Below, one piece after another: positions 33,130 to 46,700 of a stretch of 64,000 nt of DNA. Below the pieces are notes generated by a model that worked only from the letters and a program-made list of their open reading frames with translations, ran no database searches and had not been told where the DNA came from. Origin of the DNA: Otatea glauca (lineage: Eukaryota > Streptophyta > Magnoliopsida > Poales > Poaceae); the NCBI GenBank assembly GCA_036346275.1, contig CM070722.1, positions 63,463,524 to 63,527,523 of the forward strand. The letters run 5' to 3'. The position numbers and the translations under genes are program-made. Numbering within the stretch: the stretch's first letter is position 1; every line of letters starts with the position of its first letter.

Positions 33130-35084
33130 ATGTTCCCTTCCTCCAAGAAGCCCAGTACTAGCACCGTGAGCTCAAATGATCGGCCTATGTGCTTGCAAGG
33201 GGACTCCGGTCTCGTCCTCACCACCGACCCCAAGCCCCGCCTCCGGTGGACCGTCGAGCTGCATGACCGCTTCGTCGACGCCGTTACCCAGCTCGGAGGG
33301 CCAGACAGTACGTATTTGTTTGAGTTTATACAATTATTTGATGATAAGAATTTTATGGGTTTTGATTGCTCCCTACTTCCATGTAGAGGCAACTCCAAAG
33401 ACTATAATGAGGGTTATGGGAGTCAAGGGCCTCACCCTCTACCATCTCAAGAGCCATCTTCAGGTATGTGCACATGTCTAGTTCGTAGTTGCACCTATGC
33501 ATGGTGGAAATTAGGTTTTTTGTGTTCTCTCTCTCTCTCTCTCTCTCGTGGGGTCTGATTTGGGTTGTTCTTTCTCAGAAATTCAGACTAGGGAAACAGC
33601 ACAAGGAGTTCAGCGATCATTCAGTTGATGGTAAAGATAAGATCTACTTAATTATTAAACTAACAGCATGCTTATGTTCTTAGCGAGTTTTTAGCTTCTT
33701 TGATTACACATGCATCTGAGTTTGTATTTTTCCTCCCTTTCGTTATTGTTAAACTTGGTTGATCAAAGTCATATTAGGTGGGTGAGTTCATCTTTCTTTT
33801 CTAGATAGATCCATGTGCTTAACCTAATTGTGCAGATGAGTTGATTTCACAATTACTGCATTTGTTCAAAATGTGAACTATATATTATAGCTATCAAAGT
33901 TTTATTCGTCATCTTCATTTCCTAACTGCAGCGATGGAGATGCAACGGAATGCGGCATCTTCTTCAGGCATGATGGGAAGAAGCATGAATGAGTAAGTTG
34001 ATTTCTTCACAAATTATATCCTAAATTAGTTCATTAGTTCTCTCAATATGCACTCTTCATTATCTTAATTAAACTTTAATATATTCTTACTAACACCGTC
34101 TTAAAAAAGCTGCTTCTTGCTAACATATTTCTAATAGAATTTGTGTTGTTAATAATCAGCCGCAGCGTGCACATGAATGAGGCGCTGAGGATGGAAGTCC
34201 AAAGAAGGCTCCATGAGCAACTAGAGGTGAGAGAGAACTAATCATGCAAATTATATAAAACGACGTGCATAGGAAGTTTACGTGGCACTTTATCATTCTA
34301 CATGTTGCTCGATCCTGAACTTTGCATGCATGCATGAACGTTCTTAGGAAGTTTACATACTTGACAGCTGATATGAATGTGTGTCGTTCACATGTCCTGA
34401 ACTCGATGCTTGCAAGAACATTCTTGGGAAGTTTACCTAACACACTTTTTTTTGGTCCATCTACTGATATGTGGTACTGTATATATATGCATTTTCTTCC
34501 AAGAGAAAAGGAGTGAACTTTGCATGCATGCATGACACATGCAGGTGCAAAAGCACCTCCAGATGAGGATTGAAGCCCAGGGGAGGTACATGCAGTCTAT
34601 CCTGGAGAAAGCATACCAAGCCCTCGAATCCGGCGATTGCGCCACGTGGCCCGGAGGATACAAATCTCTAGGCAACCAAGCAGTCTTTGACATTGGCAGC
34701 TCCATGAGCTTCCCTTCCCTCCAGGACCTACAATTGTATGGAGGGAGCCACCTGGAACTGCAGCAGCAGATGGAGAGGCCAATGGACAGTTTCTTGGCAT
34801 TCAGTGAGAATTGCATTGGGTCAGTAGACAAGAAGAGCCCTAGCCATTACAGCTGCATTGAGAAGAGCCCAATGGAGTGGACCAGCGAAGAGCAGGCGAA
34901 GATTTCTGCTGATCAGCTCCAGATGGCGCCGTCGATGATGATGGAGCCGGGCGGTATCGACATCATCATGGACCCGATCGCCGGTGTGTATGAGGCGAAG
35001 CAGATCATGTCAGGCGACTCCATGGGCAGTAAGGGCTTTGAGAATCGGAGCTCCAAGCTCGAGATGAGGTCGTCGCCACAATGA
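33130..35084 (+). CDS. APL-like: MYB-CC (GARP/G2-like) transcription factor, APL-like
   Basis: Nuclear DNA-binding protein. Exons: 33130-33307, 33387-33463, 33579-33630, 33932-33992, 34160-34226, 34545-35084; 324 residues, all phases agree. The start MFPSSKKPSTSTVSSNDRP and MCLQGDSGLVLTTDPKPRLR closely resemble Arabidopsis APL (ALTERED PHLOEM DEVELOPMENT). The single GARP/MYB repeat covers residues ~36-92 (WTVELHDRFVDAVTQLGGPD, KATPKTIMRVMGVKGLTLYH, LKSHLQKFRLGK). The MYB-CC coiled coil with the LHEQLE signature lies at ~125-170 (EVQRRLHEQLEVQKHLQMRI). The long last exon is a poorly conserved acidic/Gln-Met tail ending in KLEMRSSPQ. APL-clade factors promote phloem identity and bind as dimers; related PHR proteins act in phosphate signalling, so the exact role here is inferred. 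Intron 2 has a (CT)n run at 33526-33547. Confidence 0.92.
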
Positions 35085-37416
35085 GCACCTGTGGGAAGTG
35101 AGAGGCTAAATAGTCCAATGCTTGGAGCTCAGGCAAGGAACTTGTCCTATGGGTAAATTAAAACTCTTGCATCTATCGATAACTAAATTAATAAGTATGG
35201 TTTGAGTAGTATGCATTCATCAATTAGGATGCATGCATGATCTTCAGAGAGGGTGCATCATATGTTTGATGATGCCCTAAGATTATCTCTGCTATTTTCA
35301 GGATGGTCTAGGTAATTATGTTTAACCTGTTAGCGATGGTTTCAAGGTTTGTATATTTTGGTTCTCGTGAATGCACGATTGCACGTACGCTAGCTTCTAA
35401 TCTGATGCTTGTGCCAACATTGACGAAATTTTTGCTTGAGATGCATTGGACTTGATCATTTCACAATGTTTACGCATGTGATGATGCTTGTGTCACTGCC
35501 ACACAAAAGCACATCACATACGGTTAAAAACTATATTCACATACAGTTAACACGAGCCATTTACGAAAAAAAGAGTAAGTGATAATCCAAGTCATCTTGA
35601 TAACAAAATTAAAAACGGCTGTGAAAATTATCTAGACATAGATAGTACGTACTTAATATAAACGGCTTCTTTATGGTAACCGTTTGTGATAGTTTGAGCG
35701 TAATTTTTCTTTCTTTCTTTCACAGACGGCTTTTTGAGACGAAGTTAAGAGTATGAGAAAAGACAGCTAGTGATACCTCTTTGTGTGTAAGTGTGTGTCG
35801 TTAGTGTTATATGTTTACGTTAACTGATGAATTTTTTTAGAGGAGCGTCAACTGATGTTGAGATGTGTTCTTCCAGATATAATGGAGTACGTGTCGTTCC
35901 TCATTATTAATCTATGCAGTTTAATTTGATCACTTCGGTTGCGATCTTGGGGATTATATATATTTACAAGCTTCGGACTTCGGTGCGAAAGAGAGATCTC
36001 AAAATGCCTCTGCAACTGCAAGCCGGAGCGCGGGATATGCCATGAATGCCGTGTAGACCTGGGCAATGGGCAGTGTTTTTTTGGCCGGTCCAACCTATCA
36101 TGATCTAAAGTACAGTACGGCATATATATTAAAGTACAGTACGGCATATATATTTTCGAGTCAGGTCGATATGGTACGAATGATGGATCGTATTGAACCT
36201 AGAAACTCGATACGATGGGCGGCCCGAGACGGTACACAATACGAATGAGGTCCTTTCGTAAAAAACATTATATTTGTAGTTTAGTCCATCATCAACTGTC
36301 TTACCCTAGCAACCCATCCCATCATTAAATAGTATCTCTTCCTTTCGCCTCCTCCCATAACCCATCCGATGCAATCGTAGTCTCCTCGCGCCTCTATCAT
36401 CTCCTCTCTCTCCTCATGCCTCCTCCACCCTTGCTTCCTCCCTGCGCCGCCACCTTCCCCAGCCGCCTTGGTGCCAGATCCAGCGACCTTCAGTCACGCC
36501 GCTGCTGATACGGCCTTGAGGCACCGTGCCACCAGCTTTGTCGGTGTCCCGAGGAAGAAAACGGTGACAACGTCAAATCTTGAGGATCCTCACCGCCTCG
36601 GCATCGTCAAATACGGCCTTCCCGCACCGCGTCTCCACCATCAGCGGCCACCATGTATGCTTCTTCCCCAACACTAACATTTTTCTCACCTTCAGTCATC
36701 CTCGCGATCACGTCGGTAGGTGTCCTGCTAGTCCCTAGCTCCTCTCCTCTTCTCTACAATAGTTCAAATAGACCGAACCGGAGAAGGCACGGTACGAAGG
36801 TGGCACGGTGTGCCAATGGGCCAATCCTCATCTCGCCAGAGGTGAGTTGGACTGGCATGGCCCGACATGGTCTAGGCCCATGGCCCATGGGTCCGTGCTG
36901 TGTAGGCCTAGCATGGCCCAATTCCCGGGTTGGCGTGGTCGTGGTGTGCACGTGCCAGCGCCGCGTCGTAGGGGTCAGGCAAGCACCGTGTACAGCCCGG
37001 CGAACTCGTCGACGCCTCCACTGTTGTTTGCCACCGTGCTCCGGTGTAGGTGCAAATTAAGTGCAATCAGTAGTAGCCAGTCATCCCTCACAAATATCCA
37101 ACCATGCACTATATATTTTCCTCCTCGGTCTAGACTATACGATGATTCAACAATTGAAAGAAACAGGGACGGATCGCATCGATCCATCGCGTACACAAGA
37201 TCTTGTCCGTCTCTGCGTACGACGGTGGTGCCCCACCATTCCACCAGAGTGTCATCGCCTTGTCGTCGGGTACGCCATGATGAAGTAGCGCGTGTGGTGT
37301 GCACCTGAATAAACGATGCGTGAACCACTCGATCGATCGGCTCGCCGCTCGCTCCATGACCTGATTATTCCGGGGTACGCGCACAGCCTCCCTGTGCGTC
37401 AGCTAAGTACGTTGCG
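35085..37416. other. APL-like 3' UTR and intergenic sequence
   Basis: The first few hundred bases are presumed 3' UTR. 35515-35745 has scattered cacatacggtt / aaccgtttgtga pieces reminiscent of CACTA-type remnants. 36050-36960 has hAT-like fragments (gacctgggcaatgggc, gggcggcccgag, ggcatggcccga) without resolvable ends. No coding region supported. Confidence 0.4.
36107..36154. repeat. Perfect 24-bp tandem duplication
   Basis: aaagtacagtacggcatata + tatt occurs twice head to tail (36107-36130, 36131-36154). Confidence 0.95.
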
Positions 37417-37580
37417 CGCGCCTTAATTTTTTTTTTTAAACAGCAAAAGCTGTGGTTAGACTAGATTAGTGAAGAAAAAAACCTGAATACAAAGGTTAGG
37501 AAAAAAGAACATGGTGCAAAAGAGAACACCCGAAAGAAAGCCGCAGAGGGCGCGTACTAAACGGAACGCGCCTTAATTTT
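37417..37580 (-). mobile_element. 5'-truncated LINE copy with 14-bp target duplication
   Basis: cgcgccttaatttt at 37417-37430 is repeated exactly at 37567-37580. The 136-bp insert begins with poly(T) followed by aaacagcaaaagctgtgg; on the minus strand this reads ...cagcttttgctgttt then poly(A), like the 3' end of plant LINEs. It is a short antisense fragment without coding capacity. Confidence 0.78.
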
Positions 37581-39116
37581 GATCTACTCTCTGGTTGTCC
37601 AAGTGCAAGCATCAGACACACGGGCATATATACTGATATAGCATCCAACCATTTGACGTAGTAATCAGATGCACTTGGACGCTATCCTCCTTGTCTCTGG
37701 TGTTGCCGCCGATGTCCCTTCTCTCCCCCACCATTTCTTGGGACCCCCTCTCTCTCTCTTCTCCGTGCCCGTCACTCCTCACCTTCTTCTTCAATGTCGG
37801 TCACAGCTTTGTGCGCCTCCTCTGAAACGCTCACCCCCCACTCCTGTCTCCCCCTACGAACAGCGACGAGCTCGCTGTCTCATCGTGCCACTGGCTCCCC
37901 CTCCTCCGCTGATCTCCTTGTCAAATCTAATATTCTGTGCGACGCCACCTCGCTGTGCCTCCCTTCGCCGTCACCCATCCCCTGTCGCCATCGTCCACCG
38001 CTGGACGTACCCCTACCCCGGCCTCCCTCTACAAGCGATGAGCGCACGGTAAACTCATCGACATCAGCGACACCCCTGCCCCTGTCGACGTGAGCGAGAG
38101 AGAAGAGAGAGCAATAGAGTGGAGTAAGAGATTTGAACGAGAGAGATCCGAGAATAGTATATTATTTCCTAGATTTTCTCTAACTTGGCAGATACATGCA
38201 CATACCTATTGGTCGATCTCTTTTACTCAAACGATCGAGAATGTACGAGGTGCAAGCTCCGAGATTCCAACAGGTGGATGACTCATGGTCGACAGACGAT
38301 GTTCGTTTTCACCTTATTGGAAAGAACAATAGCGATCGGCACAGAGATCACAATTCAGAACCAGCCATCCAAAGACTGGACGGGATTGAGCAGGGACATA
38401 CGTACGTCCAAAAGAATCTATAAAGGGAGCCGGGTTTTGATAGATGCACGGGTAAAAATAGGTATCCGATGGAACGCGCGTATAGTCGTATACATACACA
38501 CCACAAAAGAGGACCATGTAGACCTGCGTATATACGTACGTGCTGCTTTGCTAGCTGTTTGTGGTACGACGGAAGCAGACAGAGAACATCTGCTCCCTTT
38601 AATTTGCCCTCTTTTAATTTCCAGCCCACAATGGAGAGCCACACATTGATCTAGATGCTCCTGTACATGCAAGGAAATAGATCCAATACAATCATATAAG
38701 TACCATAATTTCAACAGTTATAGATCGCTCGTTAGATCAAAAATCAATGTCGCATATCATTTGCAGCAATGTTAAAAACAGTGTAGCAATACTGACACTA
38801 TATCTTACGTTGGTGTACTACACTAGAACTGATACTGTTTGACGATCTGAACCGTTCTTTATTTCGATCGAACGATGCTTACAGCGGATAACTAATTAAG
38901 TTATAGTGCCTTACAAACTACACAGAAACTGTATCCACATGCAAGTATACAAACAGCTTCACCCCCGCGCCTTGTTGTATGACTACTTTCGTGCACACCA
39001 ATGTGTAGATGAGACGGTGTGTGTGTAAGCACGCATGTGAACTCTTGCGAATGCAGATTAGCCTGTGGAAGGAACCCCTATGGCTTACTTCTTTTATCGC
39101 CTACGGTCTTTCGGTG
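37581..39116. other. Intergenic, nothing assignable
   Basis: 37670-38090 is C-rich (ctc/ccc) and keeps several frames open without domains. The rest is mixed sequence. No splice-compatible protein was found. Confidence 0.45.
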
Positions 39117-40901
39117 AAGAGTAAATTTTATAAAACTATAGGTTTTTATTACAAACTATTAAAAACCTACGTATTTTAGTTTCTATTTCATAAAACTACA
39201 GGTTTTATAGGAGTTTGTATCACAAAACTACATATTTTAGAATTGACTATTTTTGTAACATATCTGACAATGTGGACCCAGATGGTAGGATCACACACAA
39301 GTGAAATGGAAAATAGATACGCGTGAGGCTGTTATGTGGGCCCATACTGTCATACATAGGGATGTCAATCGGACGCGGTGGGTACGAGTAGTACCCGCCC
39401 ATACCCATATCCGCCAGATGAAATCTAGCCCGCGGGTATACCCGCAAAGGGTCGCAGGCGATGAACCTCGTCTATACTCGTCGCCCATGAGTACCTGATA
39501 CCCACGGGCATACCCGTTTACCTGCCACACAAACACAACACCTATAACTCCTTTTCAGCATTGACAAAACAATAAGCTGCTCTAGTAATGCAACGGAGAA
39601 CTTTAAATTTTAAACAATTCATCTCACCAATAAGCTGCTCTAGATGTTTCTTTTTCATACAAAGATGCTGGCATGCTACTATGCAAATAACCACAGTGAC
39701 AAGAAAAACAAAGTGATCCTGACACTAAGGGAGGATCCACTGATCCAGCAATGCACTGAAAAAAATGAACTAGAAAAGGTGATTACCATAAGCATTTAAA
39801 ATAGTAGAATAAATTTAAGTAGTTCTGGACCGCAAGAGGAACTACAATATGGTTACAATTTACCAGCAAGATGTACATCAACAAAAAAATAAATAAATAT
39901 TTGCAGATAGTTTTCCTTACTTGTTTTGCTGTTTAGTTTTCCTTCCACTTTCTCCAATTCTTGTGCTACCTGAATATTGGGCAATCCCTATCATCAACAT
40001 TCTTGGGAAATTGCATTTTAATCACCACTACTATCCACATGGCAAAATGGAAATACGGTTTCTCTCATACAAGCTTCCCCCAGAATCATCAAAAATAAAT
40101 AATCAGATCCCACCCACCATCTCCAATTGTGAAGGTCTCAGCAGTCAGTACCAATAAATAAATCATCAGATCCCACACCATTTACTTGAATCCCTCTCTA
40201 ACGCGCACCAAACCTCACCACAACGCTCACACCACGATTCGACCCGAATTACGCAAGCGAGAGCAACAAATCGCACCAGAACTTTAATTCAGGGAGTCGG
40301 CGGACGAAGGAGCAGAACTCGTTGGAGGAGCGGGTGGGGAGCTCGAGCCCCTCGCCGAGGACCTCAGCGTCGACAACCTTGGGGTTGACCCGCGGTAGGG
40401 CAATTGAAGGAGACAGGGCGGCTCGGGTTAGGAGGTGGCTCGGGATGCAGGGCGGCCGGCGGTAGGGCGGCCGGATTTGGGGGTGGGGGATGAGGCGAAT
40501 CAGCGAATGCGGCGCCTGGCAGCCAGTCGATAGTCCTAGGGTTTTTTTGAGATGCATGTGAGCATGTCCCACATGTCAGTCTATTTTACGGGTGAACGGG
40601 TATAACGGGTACAGCTTACCCATACCTGTACCCGTTTACTCGGTGGGCAAAGAATTAGTCCCATTTCTATACCCGTGGGAAAAAAAAACACATACCCGCC
40701 TCTATTCGGGTATTTACCCACGGGTACTTGGGTAAACGAGCACAATTGTCATCCCTAGTTATACCCATTATCAGGAACAACCAATTATAAAACATGCATT
40801 TTTATAACACAAGTTCCTTAAATTCTATAGTTTTATGAAATAGAAGATAAAATTTTTAATAGTTCGTAAAAAAAACTTATTGTGCTATGAGATTTACTCT
40901 T
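39117..40901. mobile_element. Inverted-repeat element split by the hAT-like insertion
   Basis: 39117-39240 (agagtaaattttataaaact ... caaactattaaaaa ... tttctatttcataaaactac) is an imperfect inverted copy of about 40800-40901 (tatagttttatgaaatagaa ... tttttaatagttcgta ... gatttactctt). Without the insertion it would be a MITE of roughly 0.4 kb. Confidence 0.65.
39357..40757. mobile_element. Non-autonomous hAT-like element, 1401 bp
   Basis: Ends tagggatgtcaatcgg and the inverted acaattgtcatcccta. The 8-bp flanks gtcataca (39349-39356) and gttatacc (40758-40765) match at six of eight positions, consistent with an aged hAT duplication. Both subterminal zones are rich in gggtatacccg / acgggtataacgggta iterations, as in transposase-binding repeats. 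There is no transposase. A GC-rich block at 40240-40500 looks coding on the minus strand and may be captured host sequence. Confidence 0.75.
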
Positions 40902-43748
40902 TGATAAAAGGAAAAAAAAAAAAGGAAAAGAGCCGCTGTAGTGCACGATGGAGGAGTGTTCTTTATTGGTGTCAGACAAATGTTTGGGGTGGGGGGAGTG
41001 CGTGAGAGACACAAAGGTAGATGTGCAGCAGAGATTCCAAGGAAGCTTCTTCTGGCCTTTTTGCCATGTGAACATTCAGGCTCGAGCTACCTGTGTATTG
41101 ATCAAAACTACATTCTCGAGGCAAGGCAAGCAAAGCTGGTGTGACGCTGCTGGAGCGATTACTCTGCAGATTATTGGTCCTCTCAGGTGGAGCCATGGAG
41201 CCTTTTAGGTAAAAAGGAGATGCGGACGACGAGACGATAAAGAGTCGCTTGGCGTGGATGAGAGCGGAAGTTTCGTTTATTCCCTCGCGCTGCTTCAGCA
41301 GTTTACCTGGAAATGGAAGGGAGTGGCCGGCCGATTTCCTCGTCTGGTTCTTGATCTCTCGGCAAACGCGAAATTAAGCAGCGAGAGAGAAAAGAAAGCA
41401 GAGTTGTTCTTTCTTTGGCGCATTGGCTATGCCATTTTAAGTCTGTTTCTTTCAGTTCAGAACTTCATACACAGCCAGCCTTTCAACATTGGTCGATTGC
41501 AGAAGCTGTTTTTTCGTCCAAGGATGTCTACATAGACAAGCATCTATTACACTGATTCGAATTAGTGGCTTGTCTTTATTTCAGACCGGTCAAATCCGTA
41601 GTTCTAGGGTGTGCTACAGGATGAAGTTTGTCTGTCTTTTTGTTGTTGTTGACTGAGGAGGTGTACAGATAACAACACAAATTAGGCTGGGAGATGTGGC
41701 TGGACCATTACGGCCCATGTCATTATGTCAGAGCCCAGCCCAATATAGGATAATGAGTAACACAGCACAGCCGTTGATGGATAAGTGGAAACCGCATCGG
41801 GCGGGCATGAAGCAAAACGTAACTGACGGTCGCGTTGCCTTCCATATGCTATTATTTGACTTTGACATTCACTCTCAACTAGATCTACGCGACGACGACC
41901 AACGACCGCTAAGTACTTGTTGATTTTGTGACCAGGGTCATGTAAGAACGTCCCATTTGTGAATGTTCTCTATTGAACAATTACGTACGTGATAGAGGAA
42001 GCCATGGAAGGGCCAACAAAAGACTTGCCGTTGAAATAATCTGTCTCCCCCGTCCCTCCTGGCTCCCTGCCCACCCAATCATCCTGACGTGGAAATCTTT
42101 TCGGATGATGCTTTTATATATATTTTTTAATTTTTTTTTTGCATAAATATTAAAGTATGAATTTAGAGTGGACGGTGATTACTCACCCCTTCATTTGCCT
42201 TAAAATTTGTGTAACTTGTATTGGGATGGAAGATATAGAAACACTGCTCAGTCTTATTTCAACAGATTGGCAAAGAATTTCAACAAGTTTGTCGTATAGA
42301 TTAGCTAATTTGGCAAGGGTTTAGATTTCCGCAAGTGCAAATTAGTCTACGGTGAATTTGGCATGAGACTAACTTTCTACGTGAATTATTGGCACTTTAC
42401 GTTTCTTAATCCCACAAGTAACAAAGTTGTTTGAGCAACTCGCCATAGAAAACAAAAGTTATTATCCTGCGTAGCAGCAGACTGGTTACCTAGTCGTAAT
42501 GTACAATTGTGGCCGATTCTATTTGTTATCCGCGATAGATTCATTCATATCGTATATGTAATTGTTAAGACACTGTCCCCCAAGGGCACCGTATATTACT
42601 TTCATAATTACACAGCTAGGAACTAATTCTCCAGGATACCTTGTTTTGGAACTTTTTTAGAACTGCAATTTTTTCATTTTAAACATAATGCGAATGCATC
42701 ACGCAAAAAGCATACAAACGCTACTAGAGGGGGACTCCACATTAAGAAGAAAAATGTTTGAGAATAAAAACAGATGAAATTTGAATTATTTTTTGATATT
42801 AGTCGAATTTTTAATCCTTCGATTTGTATTACGATTTGTGTGCCGTTCACCTCCGTTTTCGTCGAGGCTCTAGCAGGTTTCTTTATGGTTGAGGTTCACC
42901 CTTTGAGTTTTGGGTTCATTGGGACCCACATAGGGAGGCTGGGGCAGTGGTTGGCGATGGTGGCAAGGTGGCGAGGCGCCGTCGGCTGAGGGAAGGGTGG
43001 TGAGCGGTGGAGGTCGACAGGGATAATAAGATCATGAGAGTATTAGGAGACGCTGGCAGATCCTGTGGCAACTGCCGTCGAAGACAGGGAAGAAGGATTT
43101 TTTTGAGGGGGGAGGGGTGGAAGTCGACGGCGAGAGAGGACGTGACGAGCAACAGTAACGATGGGAGATGAGGAAGCGGGCGACGGCGTAGACAGGGCAA
43201 CGATGCATTAGTGGTGGTGGGGGTGCGGTAGGAAGGCGTTAGTGGCAGGATATAGTGGAGTAGAGTTAATATAAAAGTGAGAGAAATGTGGTTTGTTGGG
43301 TTGGGTCTAGATCCAGCCATAAAAAAAATATTGCAGGATAAAATCAGTTAATTTATTGTTAAAATTTTTGAATGATAAGTAGAGTCAGACAGACCCAAAA
43401 TACTCTGACCACTTGGACTCCCCGACGCCGAGTCGTGTCCTCCGGTTCGACACAAACCCAACCCAACCCACTCCACCCACCACAGTACCTTCCTCCTCGT
43501 CCTCCCCCGGGGCCGGTGCCACCTTCTTCCTTGCAACCTTCGGCCGCGAACAAAGAGCACCAAGATAGCGGCAAGTTCCCCCCCACCTCCCCCATTTTTC
43601 TTGTAGCCACCACGAATCACCAGCAAAAACCGCCTCTTGTGGTGTCCGGGGAGCCCGGTTCTTGCTTCCGGACCGGACAGGTTGCGATTTTGGCGTGGTC
43701 GCGAGGTTTCTTGGCTTCCGGAGGAGGTTCTTGGCTTGGCTTGGTGCG
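40902..43748. other. Intergenic and promoter of the ALIS gene
   Basis: No protein-like frame. 42120-42780 is AT-rich. 42900-43320 is G-rich on + with low-complexity frames. The C/CT-rich 43430-43748 immediately upstream is the presumed promoter/5' leader of the ALIS gene; the upstream frames 43372-43752 on + and 43385-43834 on - are composition artefacts around it. Confidence 0.5.
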
Positions 43749-46700
43749 ATGAACAACCACGCGACCGGCACGAACAATGGCGGATCCGGGGATGGGGATG
43801 GGGGCGCGGCCAGGAGGAACACCAAGATGCCCAAGTGTGAGATCTCTCGTCGGATCTTGATGTTCTTGGTTGTTCTCCTCTTTTTGGTCTTGTTGCTGAG
43901 AATGGATGGGATGTACTGTTCTTGATGGTGTTAATTTGGTTAGCTTGGGGTCTCGAGATGCTAGCTGTGGAAAGGTTTTTTTTGCTGCTCTACTTCCCTT
44001 ACTAAGCAATGGAACCCTGGTGATTATACCTAGTTTAATCCAGAAAACCTTCAATCTAGTCGGTGCACGATGGTATTATTTGCTTGTGTGTGAGCAATGG
44101 GCATCAATGAACCTTCGAGATCGGAATATTGATTAAGAGGAATTGCTAACCTTGTGGTGTGACTCATGTTTCTGGCTTGTGAGCCAATTCTTACTCCTAA
44201 ATTCTTATGCGCAGATTCCAAGTTCACGCAGCAGGAGCTTCCGGCTTGTAAGCCAATCCTTGCTCCAAAATGGGTAGGCTTACTGATGCTACTGCTTCTA
44301 GAGGATAAAAAGCGCTTGTTGGAGCGGCTCACAGATGTTTTGGATTGTGTTATGTAGGTTGTCTCAGTGTTTTTCCTTGTCGGTGTCATCTTTGTCCCTG
44401 TTGGTGTCGTTTCGCTGCTAGCCGCACGAGATGTACGCTGTGTATCTTTTACACCTTATGTTAAGATAGATGCTGTGGCAGTTTCTGTTTTTACTTATGC
44501 TGAATGATTGCAGGTTGTTGAGATTATTGATCGGTACGATGAGGCATGTGTGCCAGTTAATATGACTGATAACAAGCTTGGCTACATCCAGAACTCGAGC
44601 ATATCCAAAGAGTGCACAAGGACTCTCACGGTAATAAGCTTAGCTTCCTGGGGATTGACTCATGATTTAAAGGATTAGGGTATATAAGGAGCATCAGTGC
44701 AATAGATAGGTTTGTGACAGATTATTTGGAGCGCACAACATGTCTATAAATTTGCAATGAGCATGTGGCTGTAAGCCAATATCTTCTATCACAGTTTTTT
44801 TGGCTAAAAAAATGAACTGAATGTTTCTCTCCAGGTTACAAAGGATATGAATCAGCCAATTTTTGTGTATTACCAACTCGATAACTTCTACCAGAATCAT
44901 AGGAGGTATGATCCTATTTGAGTTTTTCAGGCAATCACTTAAATATTTTAGCCTTCTCGCACCATTTGGCAGCTATTCAGTTTCCTGTTTCTTTGCAAAT
45001 TGCAAGTGTATATGATGCAATTAAAATTGGAAAAGAATAATACATAACAAATTAACCAATGTTAACCAATGAGCTGGCTACAATATGCTAAGAATAGTAT
45101 GTATGTGTGACTTAGCATGTATAACACTTTCCAAATTCAGGTATGTGAAGAGCCGAAACGATGGACAGTTGAGAGATGCTAAGAAGGCAAATCAGACATC
45201 CGCTTGTGAACCTGAGAAGACCACAGCAGATGGAAAACCAATTGTTCCTTGTGGTCTGATTGCTTGGAGCTTGTTCAATGATACATATAGCTTCACTCGT
45301 GGTAATGAGAATTTGACAGTAGACAAGAAGGATATATCCTGGAAGAGTGATAGGGAGCACAAATTTGGCAAAGATGTCTATCCGAGCAACTTCCAAAATG
45401 GTGCACTCGTAGGTGGAGGAAAGCTTGACCCAAAGATCCCGGTATGTGAATTCTTGATCTGCACTATCACATTGTTGCATATATGTGTAGGGAGAGTGAG
45501 AGACAACAGTTCATTTAGTATATACCCTCAACGTGTTAATTTTCTGCCAAGATGAACTATGTTCAGTTCTTTTGAGTTCTTAATTCGCATAGATAAAGAA
45601 AAGTTCTCTGGGTATGGAATATCTTTAGGAGTTATTCATGTCAGTTGGCATTTTATGTGACAGTTGAGCGAGCAAGAGGACCTTATCGTTTGGATGCGGA
45701 CTGCAGCACTGCCTACATTCAGAAAGTTGTATGGGAGGATATACGTTGATCTCAAGGAGAATGATACCATAACAGTGAGGCTGAGTAACAACTACAATAC
45801 ATATAGCTTCGGTGGCAAGAAAAAGCTAGTCCTTTCCACTGCAACCTGGCTTGGAGGGAAGAATGATTTTCTTGGCTTTGCATACGTAATAGTCGGTGGG
45901 CTCTGCTTTTTCTTGGCATTTGCGTTCACCTTGCTATACGTAATAAAACCAAGGTTAGTAAATTGCGAGCTCATATTTGCTGCAATTAAATGAAAACTTG
46001 CTATGTACTTGATATGCTTGTAAGCCATGCGTGATACATGCAGTTAACCTTCTAGATTTAGTTTGTTACATGCGTGATACATGCAGTTAATCATTGCATT
46101 ATTGTTATTTGTTATGCATGCAGCAAATCTTCTAGATTTAGTTTATCAAGTTTGCAGAGAAGATGTATATTGACATCTTGATTATGTTTGATGCACTCCA
46201 TTTTCACATCTCCTAGTCGCATTAAAATGTTGGTGTCATTGAGTTGTATCATTGTATGAGCAAAGTTCATGCCGTACATACTTTGTTCCTTTGTTGAAAA
46301 AGATTGGGCAGAAGCATCTCTTGTATTGCTAAGGGTCTATTTGAGGGAGCTGTAGCTTTTCTGAAAATATGCTTTTTGGCTTTCCGGGCTGAAAAGCGGG
46401 CGTAGCTTTTTATAAGAGACCGTTTGACAAATAATTAATTTTCCTCAGCAATAAACTGCAAAAGTAGGTTCAGTCCAACTTTCAGCTTTTGGCTTTTGAT
46501 AGTTATATATGGCTTCTAGTTTATGCTTAAAATCGCTTAAAAGCTGAGATGTTTAGGGGAGAAAGTTGGTTTTTTAGAAGCTGAAGTTGGCTTAAAGCCT
46601 TCCCAAACAGGCCCTAAATTTAGTAGGGTCAGGCAAAGCACTACCTGGCAACCAGCTGTTCCTGTTTACTTTGATCTTTTACACTACTAGTTGGTTCACC

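Noticed and set aside
36050..36960. A further hAT element suggested by gggcatggcccga-type pieces
   Set aside because: No matching ends or target duplication could be found.
37669..38093. Pro/Ser-rich frames on +
   Set aside because: C-rich low-complexity DNA; no start context, splice partner or domain.
43385..44054. Long minus-strand frames over ALIS exon 1
   Set aside because: Antisense and promoter composition; no family similarity.
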